Assembly (NCBI GenBank): GCA_049325415.1 | Contig: JBMOLL010000069.1 | Span: 1-64,000, forward strand | DNA length: 64,000 bases | Direction: 5' to 3' | DNA from: JBMOLL01 sp049325415 | GTDB taxonomy: Bacteria; Bacteroidota; Bacteroidia; Bacteroidales; GCA-2748055 | In this document: positions 17,668 through 26,805 of the stretch, piece after piece | How positions within the stretch are numbered: position 1 is the first letter of the stretch | Layout: each line of letters opens with the position of its first letter | The notes under the pieces: generated by a model | Database searches by the model: none | Seen by the model: the letters and a program-made list of their open reading frames with translations, nothing else | What the model was told of the DNA's origin: nothing | Made by a program: the position numbers and the translations under genes

Positions 17668-18108
17668 TTATTCCTGTCGTTCGCCCTGCTTTTCCTCAAT
17701 GGTGAGTCCCATGAAGTTAACGACCTGTATGAAGAAACTGGCGATCCCGGAAAGTGCAAGTACAAAGACAAGGAAACGGCCATAGGGCACCAGGAAATAA
17801 AAAATCACAATTATCAGCGATACCCATACTCCGGCACACCAGGGACAGGTAATGATGAACTTGATGGTATGAACAACATGATACTTTGTATGAGACCGTA
17901 CAAGGTCCCTGAAGTATTTGAAGATCTTTTCAAAAACCAGTACCCTGGTCATCCGGTAGGATGCCATGGCCATCAGGAAGAATTCCCAGATCGGGGTCCT
18001 GATCACATCAATCCCTTTTTTATCCAGCACATAGCCCACAAAAGCCAGTACCAGAAAGAAGAAGAACAGGGATGTGAAATTCCAGGCATTTTGCTTTTTA
18101 CTTTCCAT
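17668..18108 (-). CDS. DUF1360 membrane protein
   Basis: A 146-residue protein with about four hydrophobic segments. The central part MAMASYRMTRVLVFEKI and the cysteine motif CPWCAGVWVS (about 90-99) are characteristic of DUF1360, a family that includes Bacillus YjcA. Most relatives have the same paired cysteines in the middle helix. The biochemical role is unknown. The C-terminus is a short charged tail (EEKQGERQE). Confidence 0.7.
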   Translation of the reverse strand: MESKKQNAWNFTSLFFFFLVLAFVGYVLDKKGIDVIRTPIWEFFLMAMASYRMTRVLVFEKIFKYFRDLVRSHTKYHVVHTIKFIITCPWCAGVWVSLIIVIFYFLVPYGRFLVFVLALSGIASFFIQVVNFMGLTIEEKQGERQE

Positions 18109-18363
18109 GAGGGCCGGTTTTTAAATGAAATATGTCGCAATATACAGGATTTTATATTACAAATCCCTGCCTTTAAATGTGAAGTAAAAAACAAAGACGC
18201 AGGTCTTCAGTCAATTACACCCGAAGTCCGCAATAACTTCGGGGGGAAAGGCTGCAATAAAAAATGCAGGAATGCATTGAGTCATGAACTTACTGAAATC
18301 CTCCGGTACCTGGTTATCCGGCAATTTTTCCGGTTTATTATGGCTATTTCCGTTTAATAATTT

Positions 18364-18371
18364 TAAATTTG
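18364..18371 (+). promoter_or_regulatory. -7 promoter element of the TetR gene
   Basis: TAAATTTG matches TAnnTTTG and lies 26 bases before the chosen TetR start. It overlaps the left arm of the operator-like palindrome at 18367-18395, which suits autorepression. Confidence 0.5.
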
Positions 18372-18395
18372 ACCCTACGACAGGAAAAGTCAAAT
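18367..18395. promoter_or_regulatory. operator-like palindrome O1 in front of TetR
   Basis: Inverted repeat with 7-base arms ATTTGAC (18367-18373) and GTCAAAT (18389-18395). The inner core is TGAC-N15-GTCA, 23 bases from 18370 to 18392. Two more cores of the same geometry precede the RND gene. The site overlaps the -7 box and ends 2 bases before the TetR start codon. I infer it is the autoregulatory operator. Confidence 0.6.
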
Positions 18396-18397
18396 CT

Positions 18398-18985
18398 ATG
18401 TCAGGAAACGAAGTAAGATCCGCCATTGTTGAAGTAGCAACACTGCATTTCTCCAAATACGGTTTTCACAAAACCACCATGGACGAGATTGCCCGGCACC
18501 TGCATAAAGCAAAAGGGGTATTGTATTATTACTTCAGGAGCAAGGAAGAACTGTTCAATGAAGTGGTAAAAAATGAGCTGGAGCAAGTGAAAGCTGAGTT
18601 GCTTAAGATTACCCGGAGCACAAATGATGCTCCGACCATTATCAGGGATTACTTTCTTACCCGGCTTAAACTGCTCAGTACTGCAGTGAATTATCACGAG
18701 ACCCTCAAAGCCGATTTTTTCGAAAAATACCATTTTGTCAAAGAAGTCAGGGAAGACTTCTCCAGGTTCGAACAGGAACAACTTTCACGTATCCTGGAGA
18801 AGGGAAATGAAGAAGGCTTTACCGAAATCAATAATATCCCTTCAACAGTCAATGCGGTCATCATGCTGCTGAGCAGTATTGAACTCCCCCTCTACCTCCA
18901 GAATAAATATGCTGAATATGAAGACATCATCAGCGAACTGGTTAACATGATCATCGGCAGTATGAGATCATCCAGAAAAAATTAA
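18398..18985 (+). CDS. TetR/AcrR family transcriptional regulator
   Basis: A 195-residue protein starting at ATG 18398; an upstream in-frame start at 18284 would read through the operator and promoter. The N-terminal helix-turn-helix is clear (about residues 5-50: AIVEVATLHFSKYGFHKTTM, then DEIARHLHKAKGVLYYYFRS, then KEELFNEVV). The C-terminal ligand domain is generic. Its gene and the downstream RND operon carry three matching palindromes, so it probably represses both itself and the exporter and is released by a lipid-like or hydrophobic ligand. Confidence 0.9.
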   Translation: MSGNEVRSAIVEVATLHFSKYGFHKTTMDEIARHLHKAKGVLYYYFRSKEELFNEVVKNELEQVKAELLKITRSTNDAPTIIRDYFLTRLKLLSTAVNYHETLKADFFEKYHFVKEVREDFSRFEQEQLSRILEKGNEEGFTEINNIPSTVNAVIMLLSSIELPLYLQNKYAEYEDIISELVNMIIGSMRSSRKN

Positions 18986-19005
18986 CATTTTTTTTCTTTC
19001 CATAT

Positions 19006-19028
19006 TGACCGAAAAACCTATCTGGTCA
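19006..19028. promoter_or_regulatory. operator-like palindrome O2 upstream of the RND gene
   Basis: TGACC and GGTCA arms separated by 13 bases, total 23. It lies just upstream of the -7 box at 19040-19047 and has the same half-sites and length as O1 and O3. Likely TetR binding site. Confidence 0.6.
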
Positions 19029-19039
19029 GTTTTTAATAT

Positions 19040-19047
19040 TATCTTTG
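19040..19047 (+). promoter_or_regulatory. -7 promoter element of the RND operon
   Basis: TATCTTTG is a full match to TAnnTTTG, 39 bases before the RND start codon. It is bracketed by palindromes O2 and O3. No good -33 element is seen, because that position lies within O2. Confidence 0.6.
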
Positions 19048-19050
19048 CGC

Positions 19051-19073
19051 TGACCAAAAAACCAAATCAGTCA
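19051..19073. promoter_or_regulatory. operator-like palindrome O3 upstream of the RND gene
   Basis: Arms TGAC and GTCA with 15 bases between, total 23. The left part nearly repeats O2 (TGACC, A-rich, ACC). It sits at the expected transcription start, between the -7 box and the RND start codon. Confidence 0.55.
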
Positions 19074-19086
19074 TTTCAAATTTTCT

Positions 19087-21334
19087 ATGGAGCGTATCGT
19101 CAGCAGAATAATCAATTTAAGATGGATTATCATAATCCTTGTAGTTGCATTAACCGCTTTCCTGGGATACCAGATCAGGAATCTCCGTATCAATTCGGAT
19201 ATCCTGAGCACATTGCCGGATAATGATAATACCGGCGTTCTTTATAAAAACATCGGTCATCAGTTTGGAGGAAACGAAATCGGCATGATCGTTCTGGAAA
19301 CAGAGGATGTATTCACGACAGAGGTGCTGGAGCATGTCAAACAGATCACCGACAGTGTCCGCATCATCCCCGGCGTTGCCAGTGTGACAAGTCTGACGGA
19401 CATCCTTGATATTAAAAGCTCCGAATGGGGTATAGAGATCGGAAAACTGGTGGATGAATACAATCTGCCTTCTACACCGGAAGAGCTCGACAGTCTGAAA
19501 GCATACGTGCTCTCGAAGGAGATGTACAAAGGGGCCATTGTCTCCGAAGACGGTACCGCTACCTTAATCCTCTTCAACCTGCTTCCGGATTCAAAAAAAC
19601 AGGAGATCGCCATCCGGATCAGATCCGGTGTAAAGGACTTAAATCTGCCTGAAACCATCTATTTCGGCGGTCTGCCATTCATGCTGAATGACATTACCGA
19701 TCTGATTTTATCGGACATGATCTGGCTGATCCCGATAGCCTTCGTCATCATTGCCCTCATCCTGCTTTTAAGTTTTAAATCGCTGCGCGGGATGATACTA
19801 CCATTATTAACAGCAGGGATCACCGTGGTATGGACCCTCGGAATTATGGCGCTCACCGGTTATGAGATTTCCATTATTTCCAATATCATGCCTGTGATAC
19901 TGGTCGCCATCGGCAGTGCCTATACCATCCATGTTCTGAACAGTATCAATCAGCTTGTCCTTGAAGACCGGAAAAAGGCACTGATCATGGCTGTTAGCTA
20001 TACGCTTCTTCCTGTGGTACTGGCCTCCCTGACCACCGCCATCGGGTTCGTTTCCTTTATTTTCGGAGCCTACCTGACCATGATCAAGGATTTCGGTATC
20101 GCTACCTCCATCGGGATTGTGATTGCCCTCCTTCTTTCCATCTTTTTTGTTCCGGCTGTGATTGCGGCATTCTCCCTGTATAAAAAAGAAAACAATAAAC
20201 CCGGGAAAAGTAAATCCATACTTACAGAAAAGATCTTGCTGCCGCTTACCCGGATCNNNNNNNNNNAGGCATCCCGGCAGGGTACTGATCATCTGGGGAG
20301 CGCTGATGCTGCTAAGTATCGGGGGGATCCTCCTCATACGAACCAGCGTCAATCTCACCGAATACTTTAAAAAAGACAATCCCACCAGGATCTCCGAGGA
20401 CCTGATGCAGAAGAAATTCGGGGGATCAATGCCGGTTTATATCCAGTTTGATGGTGACATACAGGATCCCGGGGTACTGAAACTCATGATGAAAACGGAA
20501 GGCTTCATGAAAGAAGATCCGAATATTTCATCTGCCCAGTCGGTGGCCGACCTTGTGGCGCAAATGAACAATGCCATGGGCGAAGGGGTAAAGATCCCCG
20601 ATGAACGTGCCAAGGTGGAACAGCTCTGGTTCCTGCTCGACGGTCAGGATGTAATGTCGCAACTGGTATCGGAGGATCTTGACAGGGCCATTATCCAGTC
20701 GAAATTTGCCTCCATAAAAACAAGTGATATAGGAACTTTTTCAGATAAAATGGCGCAATTCGCCAGGGAGAACTCCAGCGAACAATGCCGGATATCCTTT
20801 ACCGGGATCCCTCCCATATATGTCAGGCTGAACGACAGCCTTGTAAAAAGCCAGTACAGCAGCCTGATCATAGCCATCATCATGGTCCTGATCATTATCA
20901 GCGCCATGATGCGCTCCTTTAAAAAAGGCATTTATGCCACCCTGCCCATCCTGGCCACCATCATGCTCTTGCTGGGATTCATGGGCCTGACAGGCATTCC
21001 CCTGGATATCGCCACGGTGCTGGTGGGCAGTATTGCCCTCGGTATCGGGATCGATTATTCCATCCATGTCATTACCGGATTCACTACCTACTTCAGGGAA
21101 TCGGGAGATGCGGAAAAAGCCATTGAAGCCACGATCCTGTCCAAGGGAAAAGCAGTGGTTATCAATGTGCTGTCAGTAGCGGCAGGCTTTCTCGTCCTGA
21201 TCAAGGCTGAGCTCCTTCCTATTCAGAACTTCGGTCTGCTCATCGCCATCAGTATGGTCGCTTCCGGCATGGCCGCCCTTACCCTGTTGCCCGTAATCCT
21301 GATCCTTGCCTTCAGAAAAAAGAAAAAAGCATAG
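19087..21334 (+). CDS. RND/MMPL superfamily exporter, interrupted by an assembly gap
   Basis: Inner-membrane transporter of the MMPL/HpnN-like RND class, with 390 codons before the gap and 355 residues after it. Each half has an N-terminal helix, a periplasmic domain and a block of about five helices. The first block is at about residues 205-370 (IMPVILVAIGSAYTIHVLNS), the second at the C-terminus (VLVGSIALGIGIDYSIHVIT); the Asp in GIDYSIH is the usual proton-relay residue. The reading frame breaks only at the 10 Ns (20257-20266). A codon ends at 20256 and one starts at 20267, so the true gap is a multiple of three. Followed by LolA-like and barrel genes. Confidence 0.88.
20257..20266. other. 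assembly gap (10 Ns)
   Basis: A run of ten unknown bases inside the RND gene. Since both flanks are complete codons in one protein, ten cannot be the real length; it is a placeholder. The gene is otherwise intact. Confidence 0.98.
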
Positions 21335-21357
21335 TAATCATCTTATCATCAAACAAC

Positions 21358-22092
21358 ATGAAAACCTATTTCTACCGAATAACAATTTTTGCCCTGGTCC
21401 TGCTGGTTCAGGCGATGGGGACAAACGCCCAGGATGCTTCAACGATCTTAAAAAACATGGATAATGTCCTCTATGCCCCGAAGGATATTTCAGGGGTTAA
21501 CCGGATTATTCTCATCGATAAGAACGGAAAGGAAGAGGTAAGGGAAGCCTACCTTAAACAGAAGGGTACCGATAAAAGGATCATGCGTTTTACTTCCCCT
21601 GCGTCGCAGGCCGGGATTGCCGTGCTGGCCCTTCCCGACGATGTGATGTATCTCTACCTGCCGGCTTTCGGAAAGGAGCGACGGATTTCCGCAAGTGTCA
21701 AAAACCAGAACTTTGCCGGGACCGACTTCTCCTACGACGATATGGAGCCCAGGCCCTATACCGACAAATACACTCCGAAACTGCTTAATACAGAAGCAAA
21801 TGCATATGTTCTTGAACTGGTTCCCAAAGGAAATTCAGACTATTCGAAAATCATAGCAACGATTAACAAAAGTTCTTTCTGTCCTGAGAAAATGGAATAT
21901 TACGATAAAGGCAACACGAAGGTAAAGGAAGCAAAATACACTTTCACGAAGGTTGGCAATTACTGGAATTCCAAGGAGATCATGATGACAGACCTTAAAA
22001 AGAGCCACAGTACCAAAATGCAGATGACGGATGTCAAATACGACATTGGTTTGTCGGATGATGAGTTCACGGTACGAAAACTGCTGCAATAG
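21358..22092 (+). CDS. outer membrane lipoprotein-sorting protein (LolA/LolB-fold)
   Basis: A 244-residue periplasmic protein with signal peptide (MKTYFYRITIFALVLLVQAM, cleaved about residue 23). The body matches the lipoprotein-sorting domain seen next to RND exporters: QKGTDKRIMRFTSPASQAG (about 68-86), MYLYLPAFGKERRISAS (about 97-113), FAGTDFSYDDME (about 119-130) and LKKSHSTKMQMTDVKYD near the C-terminus. The fold holds a hydrophobic cavity that carries a lipid moiety. It starts 23 bases after the RND gene, in the same operon, so it probably chaperones the exported lipid. Confidence 0.88.
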   Translation: MKTYFYRITIFALVLLVQAMGTNAQDASTILKNMDNVLYAPKDISGVNRIILIDKNGKEEVREAYLKQKGTDKRIMRFTSPASQAGIAVLALPDDVMYLYLPAFGKERRISASVKNQNFAGTDFSYDDMEPRPYTDKYTPKLLNTEANAYVLELVPKGNSDYSKIIATINKSSFCPEKMEYYDKGNTKVKEAKYTFTKVGNYWNSKEIMMTDLKKSHSTKMQMTDVKYDIGLSDDEFTVRKLLQ

Positions 22093-22173
22093 TTATTTAC
22101 CCGGAGATGCAACCACCGGGCCTGGCCCGGTCAGATACATTCCGAAGAACAGCGATAAAGAAAAGACACAGTT

Positions 22174-23559
22174 ATGAAAACAACAAAATGGATCTTCCTG
22201 CTGATCCTCCTGTTCTCAGCGGCGATGAAAGCCGAAGCACAGGACATGGATGACAATACACTGAAAATTTCCGGAAACCTGCTGAGCGATGAACGCTTCC
22301 TGCTGAAAAGCCCGAACAGCTGGGCATGGAACGAGACCCGGCTGACACTGAACCTGGATAAGAAAGTTTCCGGCTCATCCCTTTTTCACAGCGAGGTATG
22401 GCTGAGAAATATCGGACTGCCAAAAATGGTCACCTCTTCGGACCTTTATAACAAAGGAATTATCGATCCCTATAACCTCGAGATCAGGGAAGCCTATTTC
22501 CAGGTTAACGGCTTCCTCCTGAAAAATCTGGACCTCAAGGTCGGCCGGCAGTATATTTCCTGGGGAACAGCTGATAAGCTGAATCCGACCAGCAACCTGA
22601 ACCCATACGACATGGAAGACATCCTCGATTTTGGCCGTCACCGCGGATCGGATGCCATCCGGCTTGATTTTTACCTGAACAACGATTTCTCGCTGCAGGG
22701 GGTCTATGTTCCTTTCTTTCAACCGGCTAATCTGCCTGTCGGCATGTTTTCGGAAGCACTGAACAGCCAAGTAACCTTGCCCGCGGGACTGGTTCTAAAA
22801 GGATCCAGCGGTACCCTTCTGACTCCGGGATATAACCTGAAGGAAAGTTCCACAGCCGGGTTTAAATTCAAAGGATTCCTAGCGGGAGTGGATTTTTCTC
22901 TGAGCTATATTTATGGCATTGACGGCCTACCCCTCAGCACGCTGAATACCATTATTCCGGATGACGCGAGCGGTGGAGTAAATATAAACTCGGAACTATC
23001 GTTTGTCAGATCGCACATCTTCGGCGCCGATCTGGCCACCAGTATCGGAGGGATGGGGTTCTGGGCTGAAGGTGCCCTGTTCCTTCCAACGGAGGATGTT
23101 TACATGACCACCGATCTCAGCGCCCTGTATCCCCTTTCCCCGGTTCCTGTTACAATGGATTCACTGGTTCTTGACAGTTCCAGACCATACCTCAAGTTCA
23201 TTGTGGGGGCTGATTACTTTCTACCCGACGGCTCCTATTTCAACCTGCAGTACATGCATGGTTTCATTCATGAAAGGGGAAGGGAAAGTATGAACGATTA
23301 CTTCTTTGCCCAGTTCTACAAGAAATTTTTCTCCGAGAAACTGAAGATTGCTCCCCTGGGTGGAGGCTTTATCGTTTCCGACTGGAAGGATGTTAAGAAT
23401 AATTATGCCCTGGTCTACATGCCGGAGATCGCTCTGCAGGCCAGTGAAAATGCCGAGATTTCCGTATCAGCCGTGCTTTTCGGCGGCAAAGGGGAAAACC
23501 TGTTTGCCGGGTTGAAGGATTACAATATGCTGACGCTAAAAATGAAATACAGCTTCTGA
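22174..23559 (+). CDS. DUF1302-like outer membrane beta-barrel protein
   Basis: A 461-residue protein with signal peptide (about 1-22, ending KAEAQ) and alternating strands ending in the aromatic terminus LKMKYSF typical of outer membrane barrels. The segment LDLKVGRQYISWGTADKLNP (about 115-134) matches the DUF1302/alginate-export-like signature, where a GR-x-W-G motif recurs. It lies 81 bases after the LolA-like gene and closes the TetR-RND-LolA-barrel operon with a terminator downstream. Likely the outer membrane end or receptor of a lipid or hydrophobe transport route. Confidence 0.8.
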   Translation: MKTTKWIFLLILLFSAAMKAEAQDMDDNTLKISGNLLSDERFLLKSPNSWAWNETRLTLNLDKKVSGSSLFHSEVWLRNIGLPKMVTSSDLYNKGIIDPYNLEIREAYFQVNGFLLKNLDLKVGRQYISWGTADKLNPTSNLNPYDMEDILDFGRHRGSDAIRLDFYLNNDFSLQGVYVPFFQPANLPVGMFSEALNSQVTLPAGLVLKGSSGTLLTPGYNLKESSTAGFKFKGFLAGVDFSLSYIYGIDGLPLSTLNTIIPDDASGGVNINSELSFVRSHIFGADLATSIGGMGFWAEGALFLPTEDVYMTTDLSALYPLSPVPVTMDSLVLDSSRPYLKFIVGADYFLPDGSYFNLQYMHGFIHERGRESMNDYFFAQFYKKFFSEKLKIAPLGGGFIVSDWKDVKNNYALVYMPEIALQASENAEISVSAVLFGGKGENLFAGLKDYNMLTLKMKYSF

Positions 23560-23628
23560 GAACACCCGGGGGCCGGAACAGTAAACCGGACACCCGCATG
23601 AAAAAATTTTCTTGTAGTTCAATCCCTG

Positions 23629-23673
23629 ACAGGGGCCTGCGATTAAACCCGTACCGGCCCCTGTTGCTTTTTT
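23629..23673 (+). terminator. intrinsic terminator of the RND operon
   Basis: Nine-base arms at 23629-23637 (acaggggcc) and 23656-23664 pair perfectly and are followed by a T-run at 23668-23673. It lies 70 bases after the barrel stop and before the convergent glycosyltransferase gene. Confidence 0.75.
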
Positions 23674-23713
23674 AACCGTACGACAGAACAGAAGCCATAC
23701 AGGACAGGATTCA

Positions 23714-26302
23714 TCAGGGCTGATCGTATTTTACCCGGTAAAGCGTTATCACGGGAGCTTTATCCCCTCCGGTTTCCTTTATTTTCTGCAGGGCATCCGG
23801 ATAGACCCTGCCGATGAGGAAAACCAGTTTCATCGGGATATTCTGATTCAGATCGCCGGCACTTTGATCTTCAATGATATACCTGATATTCTTCTTCTTC
23901 AGCTCCGCAAGCATATAAGCGGGTTCGAATGCCTGGAACGACTGTCGTCCGGAAACCGGAAGCTCACGTAAACGCTCAATACCAACAACATAGCCTGACA
24001 CATAACTGTTCCCGGCGATTTTTGAGTAGAGCTCCGGCGAATCGATCCGGTGTAAACGATACATTGCAGACCCGATATAGACCAGGCCGTGGAAACTGTT
24101 CGACAGAACCGGAACAAGGTCCTGCTCCACCCGGTTGATATCAAAGCCCGCTGCGTCAAGAAGCAGGAATCTGTTTTTCCCGGCTTCCATCAACTCCATA
24201 AACTGCCGGTAGTCCATCAAAGGAGCCTCTGTGAGGTTTATAAACCGTGTGCCTGCCTGCATAGTCTCTTGCCCGGGAAGGCGGCTGCAGGCAATCAGGC
24301 TCCCGCTCTCTGAAATCTTCAGGGCATATTCGCAGATCTCCCCGTAAGCATCCGGTACAGGTGCTTTTTCCGGAACAACAGCCTGCGCAGGCTTTTCCTG
24401 ATTTGAGACATACCTGATCCTGAACACTGTTGCCGGCTCACCGGTTTCAGGTCCAGCCTGATACACCTGTTCAAAAATATCGGGATATCTGATCCTGATG
24501 GCAGTCATATAGTTGTGGACCGCAGAAAGGACTTCATCCGTTTGTCTTTCCCTGTATACCCGCAGATTCCCCAGCAGCAGATAAGCAACCCCGTTTCTTT
24601 CGAGGTTCTGCAGAAGTGAGTCGGCAAAAGCAATGCTGAAGTTGTTCCGGTCATCAACCAGTGAAGACAGTGGAACGATATACTGCAGCTGGTTGTTGAC
24701 CTCTACAATCTTTTGATATACAGCCTGATCCTGAATATTAAACAATTGCAGGCCCGACAATTCGGAGTCCTTCATAATCACCCCGGCATAGCTTTGAGCC
24801 AGTGCATCGGCAATCTGCTGAGGAACCTGGTAACGGAAGAACTTTTCGATATCGATGGCCGTAAAATGCTCCCGGGAATCTTCCAGCTTGCTTCTCATGG
24901 CTGAAGCCCTGTAACTTTCGACTGTGTGAATGCCAAAGAAAATATCCTTCCCGGAAACCAGGGTCGCGATCTGCGGTTTTCGGGCTGCTACCAGGCCTTC
25001 CTTTTCGTTCAGGTTCTTGCCGATCCATTCACAGGCACGGAAATAATTCTTCCAGTCGGGACTTTGTCCGTAATACGGGTCGCCATGATGATAGGCCCGC
25101 TGCGCTGCCCTGTTTTCCCCGGCAAAATGTGCTGCCGGAATCAGTTGAAGTATAAAGAGGAGAGATACAAGCAGGCCGGGCATCCAGGTCATCTTCTGGC
25201 TAAAGAACTGCCGGATTTCATAAACCACAAGAATAAAGATCAGGGGGATCAGGGGCTGGATAAAGCGTGACTGGTCCCACATTTCGGGGGTAAGCAACAC
25301 AACGGCCAGGGAAAGGAACAGATAAATCTGTGAAAAAATGATGATCGGTTCCCTGGACCGGTTTTTGAAAAATGCCGCGATAAAAAACAAGACCCCTGCC
25401 AGTGTGAAGAAGAGGTTCTCTTTCACAGCGCCATAGCTTCTCAGCGCCAGGGCCTGCATCACGTGTTTTGACACATAGCTGTTGAAATTATGAAAAAAGC
25501 GCTTGAAAAGCAGGGCTAGATCCGCACTTCCCTGGGAGGTGTCGTAGGGATTCTTTTGAAACAAGCCTGAGAGCTGGCTGGCAAAAGCAGAATTATTGGC
25601 AGGTTGTAATACATTCCACAACAAATCCCAGGAAAAGACCAGTAACACCGAGATCCAGGTAAAATGCAACAGATCCTTCCAGCGTTTTTGCAGCAGGAGG
25701 AAAAATACAACCGCCGGATAGACGGCTGCTCCGCTTGCCCTGGTCTTCATCAGGGCAAGTGCCAGAACCGACAGGAGCAGGATATCGCGGAAAGCAATCT
25801 GTTCGCGGGTAAAGCGACGGTAGAAAAAGTACAGGAGTCCGAACTGGATCAGGTTAAATAGAGCTTCCGAATAGGTGAGTGAGGCATAGCGAAGCCAGTA
25901 ATAACTGATCGACAGGGTGAGCAGCAGAACAAAGAAGGTAAAGGGTTTGAAACCGGCTCTGAATGTCCTGTATAGGAAGCAGATGCTGCCCAGGAACATG
26001 GGTACCGACAGCAATCTTAACCAGAAGAGTCTGCCGCCGGTAAGCCCGTAAAATGGTGCCAGTAAAACAGGATAAAGCACACCCTGGAATCCCGGAACCT
26101 CTCCTCTCTCCCACAGTCGCTTCGCCCGGAGCAGATAGGCCGCATCGTCGCCACCGATATCAATACCGACGTTGAAATAAAGCAGGCTGAATACGAAAGT
26201 GATGAACAGTAGTAAATATAATACCCGGATCTCACTGCTCAGAAGCCAGTTATTCAACAGCGAATTCAATCCTGGTATACTTTTCTTGCTTTTTCTTTCC
26301 AT
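23714..26302 (-). CDS. GT39/ArnT-like membrane glycosyltransferase with large C-terminal domain
   Basis: An 862-residue protein. The N-terminal half holds about ten hydrophobic segments (residues 25-385). The first extracytoplasmic loop carries the acidic motif GIDIGGDDAAYLLRAKRLWE (about 46-65), the usual catalytic Asp of GT-C polyprenol-phosphate-sugar transferases. After about residue 395 comes a soluble region of about 460 residues without recognised domains, probably periplasmic. The family transfers a sugar from a lipid carrier onto protein or glycolipid. It is a single gene convergent with the RND operon. The acceptor is unknown. Confidence 0.75.
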   Translation of the reverse strand: MERKSKKSIPGLNSLLNNWLLSSEIRVLYLLLFITFVFSLLYFNVGIDIGGDDAAYLLRAKRLWERGEVPGFQGVLYPVLLAPFYGLTGGRLFWLRLLSVPMFLGSICFLYRTFRAGFKPFTFFVLLLTLSISYYWLRYASLTYSEALFNLIQFGLLYFFYRRFTREQIAFRDILLLSVLALALMKTRASGAAVYPAVVFFLLLQKRWKDLLHFTWISVLLVFSWDLLWNVLQPANNSAFASQLSGLFQKNPYDTSQGSADLALLFKRFFHNFNSYVSKHVMQALALRSYGAVKENLFFTLAGVLFFIAAFFKNRSREPIIIFSQIYLFLSLAVVLLTPEMWDQSRFIQPLIPLIFILVVYEIRQFFSQKMTWMPGLLVSLLFILQLIPAAHFAGENRAAQRAYHHGDPYYGQSPDWKNYFRACEWIGKNLNEKEGLVAARKPQIATLVSGKDIFFGIHTVESYRASAMRSKLEDSREHFTAIDIEKFFRYQVPQQIADALAQSYAGVIMKDSELSGLQLFNIQDQAVYQKIVEVNNQLQYIVPLSSLVDDRNNFSIAFADSLLQNLERNGVAYLLLGNLRVYRERQTDEVLSAVHNYMTAIRIRYPDIFEQVYQAGPETGEPATVFRIRYVSNQEKPAQAVVPEKAPVPDAYGEICEYALKISESGSLIACSRLPGQETMQAGTRFINLTEAPLMDYRQFMELMEAGKNRFLLLDAAGFDINRVEQDLVPVLSNSFHGLVYIGSAMYRLHRIDSPELYSKIAGNSYVSGYVVGIERLRELPVSGRQSFQAFEPAYMLAELKKKNIRYIIEDQSAGDLNQNIPMKLVFLIGRVYPDALQKIKETGGDKAPVITLYRVKYDQP

Positions 26303-26805
26303 AGGGAAACGATATTTCTACCAAAAAATCCATACAAATCTTTATAAAACAGATCTGATTCGATTTTACTGTTGACTAAAAGTAACCAATATTTGAAGAC
26401 CCAGGTCAGTATTTTTTCCAGACAACAAATTAAAATACCTGATCGCAAACATTCTGTCAGGCAAAATGGTAAAACAGAAAGGAGATGAATACCATCTCCT
26501 CTCCTCTGCATAACTAAAACTAACTAACCACTTAACTAAAAAAAAAAGATCTTTTATACAGGTAATTACCTCATTATGATTACTTGTCTCCCTCTACCCT
26601 GCTTCTTTCGGCCAAATAAACAATGCAATAAAACTAAAACCTTCTTTCCCTTTTGTTTATGCCAGACGCAGCTTCGTGATTCACTCCACTATCTTAAGCA
26701 TATAAGATAGCGGTCAGGCACTCCAGCAGGTGCCATTCCAATAAAACTATTCCCTGGAGGGTAATTCAGAATCTGCATAAGTGTTAAAAAAACTATTCAT
26801 TAAAA
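26303..26805. other. intergenic region with small hairpins
   Basis: About 500 bases, AT-rich, without an ORF of coding character. It holds a hairpin at 26480-26500 (8-base arms aggagatg/catctcct, 5-nt loop) and another at 26689-26710 (arms ctatctta/taagatag, 6-nt loop) followed by a weaker GGCAC/GTGCC stem at 26716-26733. The right-hand hairpins may help end the phosphorylase-like gene transcript but lack a clear T-run. It probably also contains the promoter of the GT39 gene. Confidence 0.4.

Noticed and set aside
18284..18397. Longer N-terminus of the first TetR protein
   Set aside because: It would place the -7 box and operator inside the coding region and add residues unlike the TetR family.
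21835..22089. Minus-strand ORF within the LolA-like gene
   Set aside because: Shadow of a well-supported gene.
26303..26805. Small RNA gene or riboswitch in the 500-base gap
   Set aside because: Only isolated short hairpins were found; no conserved aptamer pattern recognised.
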